Source: Ignavibacteriota bacterium (GTDB lineage: Bacteria > Bacteroidota > Ignavibacteria > Palsa-1295). Taken from it: a DNA stretch of 12,303 nt. Under the pieces are notes generated by a model. The model saw only the letters and a program-made list of their open reading frames with translations. It searched no databases and had not been told where the DNA came from. Both the position numbers and the translations under genes were made by a program. Location of the stretch: the NCBI GenBank assembly GCA_025357895.1, contig JANYLL010000329.1:1-12303 (forward strand). Direction: 5' to 3'. Below, one piece after another: positions 6,131 through 12,303 of the stretch (positions are counted from its first letter, which is position 1; every line of letters starts with the position of its first letter).

Positions 6131-6862
6131 TTCCTCCCAAACATCGCTCACAGATTTCTTTTTGAACAGAACGGATAAGCCGTTCTTTACCCATTCCGAA
6201 TAAACTTTTATATAGCCAAATTTTCTGTAACGACGAGGCGATTCATATACTAAAAGTTTGCTGTCGAATTTTATTTTTCCACGAGAGTGCAGTCGTTGAT
6301 AAAGATCAAAATCCTCTCCTGCGGCAAGGGATTCATTATACCCATGTATAAAGTCAAAAGCGTTGCGGCGGACGATCTGACATTCACCGCGCCCCATTCC
6401 GATTCCGAGAATATTTAAGAGATGGACATATTGATTAAAAACCCCGTGAAAGAGAATATCAGAAAATTTACGTTCATCCGGCATTACCTGTACTTTGACT
6501 GCAAGTGCTAGAAGTTGTGGATCAGATTCCAGATGATGAAGAATACGATCAAAGAATTTCGCAATGTCGGGAATTCGCGTATCGGCATTGAGAAAGATAA
6601 GAATATCGCCTGAAGCAATCGCTGCGCCACGATTGCGGCCTTCGGCAATTGTTTGACGATGCGAAACATTTTCATGTGTGGCGATCAGGTTAGTATGTTC
6701 CGAAGCAATGGTGAGTGTTGCATCGGTAGAACCGCCGTCGCTTACAATGATCTCGATTCCTAAGCGTTGTATCAGATCTATTGTAAATTGTTCAAGGCAT
6801 CCTCGAAGGAGTTTCCCTTCATTGCGAGTTGGGACGATAACAGAAATTGCCGAATGAGGCAT
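6122..6862 (-). CDS. family 2 glycosyltransferase
   Basis: A 246-residue GT2 (GT-A fold) glycosyltransferase that would transfer a sugar from a nucleotide donor in the cytoplasm. Visible motifs: SVIVPTRNEG at residues 7-16, the donor-binding DGGSTD at 42-47, the metal-binding NADT at 92-95 (a DxD equivalent), and GEDFDLYQR at 182-190, carrying the probable catalytic acidic residues. There is a hydrophobic stretch at about 146-156 (VHLLNILGIGM) but no clear membrane helix. ATG 6862 is chosen: it is 1 base after the stop codon of the upstream DUF2279-like gene and directly before the conserved strand; an in-frame TTG at 6871 would overlap that gene. It is the last gene of a five-gene run and is probably coupled to its predecessor. 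Acceptor and sugar cannot be deduced; polysaccharide, glycolipid or protein glycosylation are all possible. Confidence 0.9.
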   Translation of the reverse strand: MPHSAISVIVPTRNEGKLLRGCLEQFTIDLIQRLGIEIIVSDGGSTDATLTIASEHTNLIATHENVSHRQTIAEGRNRGAAIASGDILIFLNADTRIPDIAKFFDRILHHLESDPQLLALAVKVQVMPDERKFSDILFHGVFNQYVHLLNILGIGMGRGECQIVRRNAFDFIHGYNESLAAGEDFDLYQRLHSRGKIKFDSKLLVYESPRRYRKFGYIKVYSEWVKNGLSVLFKKKSVSDVWEEVR

Positions 6863-6863
6863 A

Positions 6864-7850
6864 TTAGCCAATAGTCATCTGAAGAGGGAAGAGAATAAAT
6901 AATCGCGGATTAGGGTATATGCGGTAGGCAGGGGCAGGAAGCCGCCAGTAGGAAAGTCCGCGGCGAATAAAATTAATAATACCAATGCTTGATTCGGGAA
7001 TAATTTTTTCCATATCAAAATCCAGACCTACATAATATGCTGTTTTTCTCTGGTTAAACGGATCAATAGCGGTAGAATTAGATGGGATGTATAATCTGCT
7101 TACTCCTACGGTAACGTTGAGCCAGTTAGGCCAATATTTTTTTGCTTCGCTTGGAAGCATACGGTGAATATCAGCAGTCAACCAGTACGACTGCCCGCCA
7201 TAATCATCCAAAGGGTTTAAAGTTTGATCTTTAATATATGGTTTTTCTCCACTTGGGTAATAGAACCATTTGTATTGAAAATTTCTCAGAAAATCAATTC
7301 TGTTGCGAAGAATGAAAAAACCGGCGCCTAAAATATCCCCTTTTGCATCACCCGGAGAAAAACCCCAATCTCTTGCATATCCATCTTCGATCTCGACATA
7401 AAATTCGTACATTGCTCCGCAAATGCCCCCAATTATTGTGGACTGTGAACTATCCATCCCGCTCCAGGTAAATGCTTCCTGAAAAAAATGACTTGTATAA
7501 TAAGCACCGAAAGTATGCCCGTATTTATCATAGTTATGTTCATAATCTGGATCATCTTCGACATGAAATGGTCCGCGTTGGTTCTTCCACCATGAATTAT
7601 ACTGAAGAATATGCAGACCGGTCACAGAAGCTACAAGGACTCCGGATGCAATACCAACTTTTGCCCAGTCAATATCTTGCGGAGGTATGTCAAAAGTGGT
7701 TGGTTTTGGATTGTTGTTTGCAGTAGAAATTCCCGGTTTGCTTTGTGTAATAGGCGGGGGAAGATTATCTGTCGCTGAACCCGAATTTGGTGATTGGGCA
7801 AAGACAAAAGAATGAAAAAAAAGAAATACCGATACGAAAAAATATTTCAC
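6864..7850 (-). CDS. exported DUF2279-like envelope protein
   Basis: A 328-residue exported protein resembling the DUF2279 family (predicted periplasmic proteins of unknown role). It has a clear signal peptide with predicted cleavage VFA|Q (18/19), then a Pro/Asn-rich linker to about residue 58. A hydrophobic segment at about 65-80 precedes the family-like core: DKYGHTFGAY at 108-117, an acidic EFYVEIEDGY at 149-158, and GFSPGDAKGDILGA at 163-176. The ordered His/Asp/Glu residues suggest an active or metal site in the membrane interface, but this is inference. The C-terminal part alternates short amphipathic strands and could be outer-membrane-associated. The start is GTG 7850, with AGGA 6 bases upstream, just 6 bases after the stop of the GH57 gene. 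Its location between a glucanotransferase and a glycosyltransferase hints at a glycan-related role. Confidence 0.75.
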   Translation of the reverse strand: MKYFFVSVFLFFHSFVFAQSPNSGSATDNLPPPITQSKPGISTANNNPKPTTFDIPPQDIDWAKVGIASGVLVASVTGLHILQYNSWWKNQRGPFHVEDDPDYEHNYDKYGHTFGAYYTSHFFQEAFTWSGMDSSQSTIIGGICGAMYEFYVEIEDGYARDWGFSPGDAKGDILGAGFFILRNRIDFLRNFQYKWFYYPSGEKPYIKDQTLNPLDDYGGQSYWLTADIHRMLPSEAKKYWPNWLNVTVGVSRLYIPSNSTAIDPFNQRKTAYYVGLDFDMEKIIPESSIGIINFIRRGLSYWRLPAPAYRIYPNPRLFILFPLQMTIG

Positions 7851-7856
7851 GGTGTC

Positions 7857-10037
7857 CTAAATGTTGACTTTTGATTTTTGCACTTTGATTTTCTCTTGTA
7901 TATCTGTAACACGGATTGAAAGCCCAACGTCCCATTTCTCGCCCGGTTTTAGTGAAAAATCCCATAGGGCAAAAATTATTGACCCTTGATAAACGCGCTC
8001 AAAGCCTGCTTCACTTAAAGAAACCGTTTGTATTGGAGTCCGCCAAAATGTACATGGCTTTTGGGCATGGAGAGAGAGCTTAAACCCTGTCCATTCATCT
8101 ATTAATGACAACTCTGTCGCTGCAAGTATTTCCCCCGTACTTTTCATTTTTCGATTACGAATCTCAACTCCCGGCGATTCATAATACCTATCATCGGCAT
8201 CGCCTGCTAACATGCCGAATGTCCACTCAGTGGCATAACGAATCGGAAGAATATGTTCCGAGTTGTTCGTGATAGAAATATGGGCGGTTATCAAGTCACT
8301 ATCTTTTTCTACATGTAAATATTTCTCTAGCGTAACCGGGTGTGAGCTTCCATTATAAAATACATTCCCCTGATGTCGGAAAGTTACTTTTGCATTGTTC
8401 GCTGAACTTTCGATTATAGGTTTGATAGTAGCTTTGAAAAAAGTACCATGTTCAAGGAAGGTCATTGCCCGAAGATCAGATAGAATTACATCTGTACTTA
8501 AAAAGTGATCAATGAATGAGCCATGTCTGTACCAATCATAAACCAGATGCTTTTCAAGGCCTTTTTCTTTTGTCACTACGATATCATGAATAGATTTCGA
8601 AGTGACAACTGTACTTTCAGATTTCTCGGCAGATTTTAGTTTTTGATGTGAGGGCTCGACTATGCGATTAATAAAATTTGATAGGTTAAATGCTTTCGGC
8701 ATATAATCTATTTCGCTGATAGATCCTCCTCTGCTTGGATCAAGATAGATTGAAAAGAAATTATTTTTTATTGCAACGTCCTCTTTACCATCTGCATTAA
8801 GATCTTTTGTTGCAATCGAGATCCCTTTGAATTTTTCAATTGTGTCGAGGTCGCGCTCGGCAAGAATAAGATTAGTATAAACTTCATGCCGCAAGTTGGC
8901 AAGATATATGCCTCCAAAGACACCATGCCAATAGGGATCGTTGCATTCTGCGGCAAGGAGATGATCGTATGCACGTTGATATTTTTTATCGTTCTGCACA
9001 GAAGCTTTTGCGGAAGAAAATCTTGTACTAATTTCAAGGGCGCGCTTATGCAGATGATTTGATTCAGGATATTTTACAAAAAAATTTCTCCAAAATCCGC
9101 CGCGTACGAATTGCTGATATTCTTTCCATTCTTCTTTATTTTCAGAAAGCGTATGAACAAACTCTTCATATTTCAACTCTGCTTTCGCCGTAGGAAGAGA
9201 CCATTGCATCATCTCTGCATAGCTGGCATTCGGAAGGTATATCCTGCCTTTAGGGGGAAGCTTCGCGATTGCTTCTGAGAAATGGATGGTTTTTAACCAT
9301 GAAGTATTCTCATCTAATTTCCTGAAAAACTCTTCTAACCATCCATCGTGATAAACATGCTTAAAGGTGTTTGGCCATACGCCAAATTTCTCGCCGTCGT
9401 CTGCGAAAGTAATAATATTTCCTCCGCTCTCACTTGCAGCATCATGAAGAATTTTTATTGTTTCATCAACAGATGCGAAGGGAATTGTATATCGAAGGGC
9501 TTTAGAGATTGGAAATATTGCAATGGTCTTTCCTTTGTTTTCCGTGAGATAATATCCTGTGAGATCTTCTTCTTCGAGACCTGCCGCGCGAAAATGAGTG
9601 TCATCTAATATCGTATATTTTATTCCGGAATCAGCGAGGGAAGTAACAAGCTGCTGCTCCCAGATTCGTTCAGCAAGCCACAAGCCATCTGGCTTTGTCG
9701 CAAAAGTTGATTTTATTAAAGAAGATAGTTTCTGTATTTGTGCACGTTGATCTTCTTCAGAAAAAACCGCAAGGATCGGTTCATAGTATCCTCCTGAAAT
9801 GATCTCTAACTGATCATTCTTAACAAGGGATTGCAATATGGCAAGTTGTTCCGGATGGTGTTTCCCAAGCCATTCAAGTAAAATGCCGGAGAAATGAGTT
9901 GCAAAACGTAGGTCGAATTTTTCTGCAAGCTGAAAAAAAGGAAGATAAGATTTCTCGTATGCTTCTTCGATCACATAATCGAAGTTGCCGATCGGTTGAT
10001 GGTTATGTGTTGCGAAGCAAAAGTTAACGGTTTTCAT
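7857..10037 (-). CDS. GH57 4-alpha-glucanotransferase / alpha-amylase
   Basis: A 726-residue glycoside hydrolase family 57 enzyme of the 4-alpha-glucanotransferase type, acting on alpha-1,4-glucans such as maltodextrin or glycogen. No signal peptide, so cytoplasmic. The conserved GH57 regions are all present: HNHQP at 11-15, GGYYEP at 82-87, WLAERIWE at 120-127 with the probable nucleophile Glu123, FADDGEKFG at 211-219 with the probable acid/base Asp214, and YLPNASYAEMMQWSLP at 267-282. Those two catalytic positions match the numbering I recall for the Thermococcus litoralis glucanotransferase (659 residues). The C-terminal half, from about 400, corresponds to the beta-rich DUF1925/DUF1926 domains of this subgroup. 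Its ATG follows the rsmG stop codon with no gap and no Shine-Dalgarno site, implying coupling. Transferase versus hydrolase activity cannot be decided from the sequence. Confidence 0.92.
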   Translation of the reverse strand: MKTVNFCFATHNHQPIGNFDYVIEEAYEKSYLPFFQLAEKFDLRFATHFSGILLEWLGKHHPEQLAILQSLVKNDQLEIISGGYYEPILAVFSEEDQRAQIQKLSSLIKSTFATKPDGLWLAERIWEQQLVTSLADSGIKYTILDDTHFRAAGLEEEDLTGYYLTENKGKTIAIFPISKALRYTIPFASVDETIKILHDAASESGGNIITFADDGEKFGVWPNTFKHVYHDGWLEEFFRKLDENTSWLKTIHFSEAIAKLPPKGRIYLPNASYAEMMQWSLPTAKAELKYEEFVHTLSENKEEWKEYQQFVRGGFWRNFFVKYPESNHLHKRALEISTRFSSAKASVQNDKKYQRAYDHLLAAECNDPYWHGVFGGIYLANLRHEVYTNLILAERDLDTIEKFKGISIATKDLNADGKEDVAIKNNFFSIYLDPSRGGSISEIDYMPKAFNLSNFINRIVEPSHQKLKSAEKSESTVVTSKSIHDIVVTKEKGLEKHLVYDWYRHGSFIDHFLSTDVILSDLRAMTFLEHGTFFKATIKPIIESSANNAKVTFRHQGNVFYNGSSHPVTLEKYLHVEKDSDLITAHISITNNSEHILPIRYATEWTFGMLAGDADDRYYESPGVEIRNRKMKSTGEILAATELSLIDEWTGFKLSLHAQKPCTFWRTPIQTVSLSEAGFERVYQGSIIFALWDFSLKPGEKWDVGLSIRVTDIQEKIKVQKSKVNI

Positions 10038-10706
10038 TTATACCATTCTAACACGAACGATCTTCTTTTCCTCTTTGATAAATTCGTCATAGCCCAGGAG
10101 CGGGATGGGGGACACTTCAACTGAATCAACAAATTGCAGTTTTAAAGCACGTTCAAGCTCTGGCTCGACATTTCCTCCTTTTAGCGCAAATAGTGTTCCT
10201 TTCTTTCTTAAGAGGTATTGTGACCAAATAAGCAATTCATCAAGAGGCGCCACAGCACGTGTTATAACGACATCATATTGCCCCTTGTGTAATTTTTTTT
10301 TTGCAAGTTCTTCCGCGCGGCCTGTGATACACACCGTTTGTAGGTTCAGTGTAGCGGAGAATTCAGAAACAGCAGCAATTTTTTTTGCAATAGAATCGCA
10401 CATAACCAGAGAAATGTCCGGTTGCGCAATTTTAACAGGAATTCCAGGCATTCCTCCGCCTGTACCAAGATCGAAAACTCTTGATTGTATTTCAAAACCA
10501 ACACCTGGGATTGTAAGCATTGTAAGCGACAACGAGTGAAGAATATGTTTTGAAAGAATATTCTCTTCATCTTTACGGGAAATCAAATTAACGTCTTTAT
10601 TCTTCGCGCGAAGAAGCTCTGCATACTTATTGAGCTTGGCAAGTTGTATCTCTGTCAAAAGCAGTCCGTTCGCTTCACATATATCTCCGAGTTCTCTAAT
10701 AGTCAT
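10038..10706 (-). CDS. rsmG: 16S rRNA (guanine-N7)-methyltransferase RsmG
   Basis: A 222-residue RsmG (GidB), which methylates N7 of G527 in 16S rRNA using SAM; loss gives low-level streptomycin resistance in several bacteria. The class I SAM-binding loop is DLGTGGGMPGIP at residues 79-90, followed by the family-typical CDS at 103-105, TRAVAPL at 149-155 and LKGG at 175-178, with an N-terminal helical region (LNKYAELL, 25-32). Length is normal. The ATG overlaps the stop of the upstream hydrolase gene by one base (TGATG), and its own stop is directly followed by the GH57 ATG. The location is odd: in many bacteria this gene sits beside mnmG or parAB near oriC, but here it is inside an operon of exported and carbohydrate genes. 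It seems intact. Confidence 0.95.
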   Translation of the reverse strand: MTIRELGDICEANGLLLTEIQLAKLNKYAELLRAKNKDVNLISRKDEENILSKHILHSLSLTMLTIPGVGFEIQSRVFDLGTGGGMPGIPVKIAQPDISLVMCDSIAKKIAAVSEFSATLNLQTVCITGRAEELAKKKLHKGQYDVVITRAVAPLDELLIWSQYLLRKKGTLFALKGGNVEPELERALKLQFVDSVEVSPIPLLGYDEFIKEEKKIVRVRMV

Positions 10707-11548
10707 CAGAACAATTTCATTTCTTTTATGAAGAACGACGTCATATAATTATGAGCATCATCGGTTGATACTTTATCATGATTAGGGTTGCTCGGATTGG
10801 CAAATGCATGATCGGCGTTATAGGAATGGACTTTAAGTTTTTTACCGGCTTTCTTCATTGCTTCCTTAAAATCATCGACAACTTTCGGAGTGATCCATTT
10901 ATCTTTAGTGCCAAAGATCCCAAGTACGTGAGCATGGAGCCCTTTTAATTTTTCAGAATCTGTTTCAGGCATTCCGTAATAGATCACACATGCATCGCAC
11001 TGGTTTCCGGCGCGCAGAGCAGCAGTCTGGCTCCATGTACCTCCCATGCACCAGCCAATTGTACCAAAATGAGTATCCTTTCCAAAATAGGTAATCACAC
11101 CGTCAATGATCTCATTGCCCCTAACGGCCGGAAGGCTTTGCATATATTTGGAAGCATCTTCGCGCGTTGTGGCAACTTTGCCGTCGTAAAGATCGAGCGC
11201 GCAGACCGTGACGCCAAGTTCTTTACTTAATTTATCAGCTTCGGTTTTAATGTAATCGTTCAAGCCCCAGAATTCGTGAAACATCAGGATCACTTTGTTC
11301 GGATGTTTTGATGAAGCGACAAAATATGCAGAGCCGCTTACGCCGCTTGCACAAGGAAACGTGATCATCGAACCGGAAAGATTTTCTGCATGATAGGGAA
11401 GCGGTGCATCATGTGCTCTTATAAAACCAGACTCGGATGCCAGTGCTGCAAACTTTGCATTTGCATTCAATGCGCAGCAATTATGCTGAGCATAGCTAAA
11501 CGCCGGAAAAAACATCATAGAGAGAAAAAATATAGATAAGTACTTCAT
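10706..11548 (-). CDS. exported dienelactone hydrolase family protein
   Basis: A 280-residue alpha/beta-hydrolase of the dienelactone hydrolase (carboxymethylenebutenolidase-like) family with a signal peptide (cleavage SYA|Q, 20/21), so periplasmic. The catalytic triad is visible: Cys167 in GWCMGG (165-170), Asp216 in GTKDKWI (213-219) and His247 in ADHAFANP (245-252); Glu92 in HEFWGLN (91-97) matches the family Glu that activates the Cys. A Cys-Cys pair at 24-25 follows the cleavage site. The gene begins a five-gene minus-strand run and has the best ribosome-binding site in the window. Real substrates of exported family members are mostly unknown; aromatic-ring catabolism is not supported here, as no catechol-pathway gene is present. 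It overlaps rsmG by one base. Confidence 0.92.
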   Translation of the reverse strand: MKYLSIFFLSMMFFPAFSYAQHNCCALNANAKFAALASESGFIRAHDAPLPYHAENLSGSMITFPCASGVSGSAYFVASSKHPNKVILMFHEFWGLNDYIKTEADKLSKELGVTVCALDLYDGKVATTREDASKYMQSLPAVRGNEIIDGVITYFGKDTHFGTIGWCMGGTWSQTAALRAGNQCDACVIYYGMPETDSEKLKGLHAHVLGIFGTKDKWITPKVVDDFKEAMKKAGKKLKVHSYNADHAFANPSNPNHDKVSTDDAHNYMTSFFIKEMKLF

Positions 11549-11555
11549 CGTGGTT

Positions 11556-11565
11556 GCTCCTTTTT
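11556..11565 (-). promoter_or_regulatory. strong ribosome-binding site
   Basis: On the minus strand this reads AAAAAGGAGC, with GGAG 8 bases from the hydrolase ATG (11548). It contrasts with the weak or absent sites before the four downstream genes, which fits one main translation entry point followed by coupled reinitiation. Confidence 0.75.
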
Positions 11566-11709
11566 GGTCAAATAATCATCGCCTGAAAACTACATACGAA
11601 TGGTTATCATAAACGGATGTTGGGAAGAAATGATTACCTAACGTATGCTTATCGTTTTATTTCCAAAGCAGACTAAAATTGTTGTATATTTGTACTACGG
11701 CCAAGACAA

Positions 11710-11750
11710 ATCCGGTAAGACGGATAGTAGGTCGGACATTCCTGTCCGAC
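11710..11750. repeat. tandem palindromes, REP-like element
   Basis: Two stem-loops lie 5 bases apart: ATCCG/CGGAT around GTAAGA (11710-11725), and a perfect 8-bp GTCGGACA/TGTCCGAC around TTCC (11731-11750). An A-run follows on the + strand, so it lacks the U-run of an intrinsic terminator in either direction. The position between divergent genes, well away from any gene end, and the GTCGGACA-type core suggest a REP-like dispersed palindrome. Only one full copy is seen in the window. Confidence 0.5.
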
Positions 11751-11892
11751 AAAAAAGAAAAATAAACCTCCGAATTTGCCCTGACCAAATAATACAATAT
11801 TCACGTTTTCAAACCATGTGTAATTATGAAACATATACATCGTTCTACCCAAGCATTATCCAGTAACACCCGTAACTCTAATAAAATCATGT

Positions 11893-11902
11893 GGGGGGGG
11901 GG
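11893..11902 (+). repeat. poly-G tract (ten G)
   Basis: Ten consecutive G in an AT-rich leader, 35 bases before the start codon of the secreted-protein gene. It is preceded by ATG at 11889-11891, whose frame ends at TAG 11922-11924 with ten G but joins the secreted-protein frame if the tract has nine (or twelve) G. Homopolymers of this length are prone both to slippage in vivo and to sequencing error. Confidence 0.85.
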
Positions 11903-11937
11903 ATTCCTCTCAACTAATTTATAGAAGGAATTGTCAG

Positions 11938-12303
11938 ATGCTGGCAATTCTTTTGATGTTCGTCTTTGGAAGTTCTGGTTATGCACAATCTTGCTATAAT
12001 ACATCTTTAGTTAGAAGTACCTCAATTAATGCTGCATCAACGGAGGCTACTTCAAATATTGGGCAATTCGTTGTGGATCCTACAACTGGTAACGTTAATT
12101 TGCTTGGTAACTCCGGAAATACTATTAGTTCAGTCGGATCTTTCACAGACGGTCCGGCAGTAACTTCAAATCTCTCTGTCGCAACGAATCATAATACGTA
12201 TCTGTGTGTCGTCAGGGGAACAAATCCCAGCCCTGAGAATACGCCTAAAGTTGAAGTGTTAGTCTTCAATAATTTAAGTGGGTCTAATAATGGCGGATTG
12301 AGA
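11938..12303 (+). CDS. secreted protein, 5' part only
   Basis: The first 122 codons of a gene that stays open to the window edge. The start is ATG 11938, with AGAAGGAA (11923-11930) 7 bases upstream. The N-terminus is a short signal peptide with predicted cleavage GYA|Q (16/17); unusually, it has no Lys or Arg before the hydrophobic core (MLAILLMFVF). The mature part is Ser/Thr/Asn-rich, with a stretch GQFVVDPTTGNVNLLG and later TYLCVVRG followed by VEVLVFNNLSG, a spacing that recalls beta-propeller repeats of the lactonase/YncE kind. That resemblance is weak, from one repeat only. A large surface or secreted protein is likely, but the family is unknown. The poly-G tract just upstream may control its N-terminus or expression. 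Confidence 0.75.
   Translation, partial: MLAILLMFVFGSSGYAQSCYNTSLVRSTSINAASTEATSNIGQFVVDPTTGNVNLLGNSGNTISSVGSFTDGPAVTSNLSVATNHNTYLCVVRGTNPSPENTPKVEVLVFNNLSGSNNGGLR

Larger units (their letters stand above)
11549..11937. other. divergent intergenic region
   Basis: 389 bases separate the hydrolase operon (minus) and the secreted-protein gene (plus), so both promoters should be here. It holds a ribosome-binding site for the hydrolase, tandem palindromes (11710-11750) and a run of ten G (11893-11902). TATATTTG at 11685-11692 matches the Bacteroidota -7 consensus TAnnTTTG on the + strand, but I see no convincing -33 TTTG partner. A 73-codon frame at 11645-11866 has no protein-like features and covers the palindromes; it is not called as a gene. 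Confidence 0.5.

Noticed and set aside
7472..7726. An 84-codon + strand frame
   Set aside because: It lies antisense within the DUF2279-like gene, whose signal peptide and conserved motifs show that the minus strand is coding.
11645..11866. A 73-codon frame on the + strand
   Set aside because: Composition is not protein-like, there is no ribosome-binding site, and it covers the tandem palindromes; more likely non-coding.

Overview
This window looks like chromosomal DNA from a Gram-negative bacterium of the Bacteroidota/Chlorobiota (FCB) group, possibly near Ignavibacteria or Kapabacteria. That placement is inferred from content only. The sequence is moderately AT-rich, has few strong Shine-Dalgarno sites, carries an ECF sigma/anti-sigma pair beside a probable outer-membrane barrel protein, and all four exported proteins have a signal peptide ending in Ala followed directly by Gln, as in the Bacteroidetes 'Q-rule'.

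Left part (1-2595): two small unrecognised genes on the + strand (78-320, 323-562) converge on a minus-strand pair: a D12-class DNA adenine methylase (1320-2093) followed by a pRiA4b ORF-3-family protein (598-1275). This has the look of accessory DNA; no restriction enzyme, integrase or transposase is visible. A 502-base gene-poor stretch (2094-2595) follows, with one doubtful 33-codon ORF, three imperfect DnaA-box-like 9-mers and a small palindrome just upstream of the sigma gene.

Middle part (2596-6110, + strand): an ECF sigma factor with an unusually long acidic N-terminal extension overlaps by 4 bases a single-pass membrane protein that is probably its anti-sigma factor. After a 60-base gap with a strong stem-loop comes a large exported protein with an Ig-like segment, a coiled coil and a C-terminal beta-barrel. 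The three could form an envelope-sensing or envelope-building unit.

Right part (6122-11548, minus strand): five genes packed with gaps or overlaps of 0-6 bases, read in the order exported dienelactone-hydrolase-family protein, rsmG, GH57 4-alpha-glucanotransferase/amylase, DUF2279-like envelope protein, family 2 glycosyltransferase. The housekeeping gene rsmG is thus embedded among carbohydrate and envelope genes. A strong ribosome-binding site precedes the first gene.

Far right (11549-12303): a 389-base divergent intergenic region carries tandem palindromes and a run of ten G, then the start of a secreted protein that runs off the window. One G fewer would put an upstream ATG in frame with it and supply the positively charged n-region its signal peptide lacks, so the tract is a candidate phase-variation switch. 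No tRNA, rRNA, CRISPR array or intact insertion sequence was seen.
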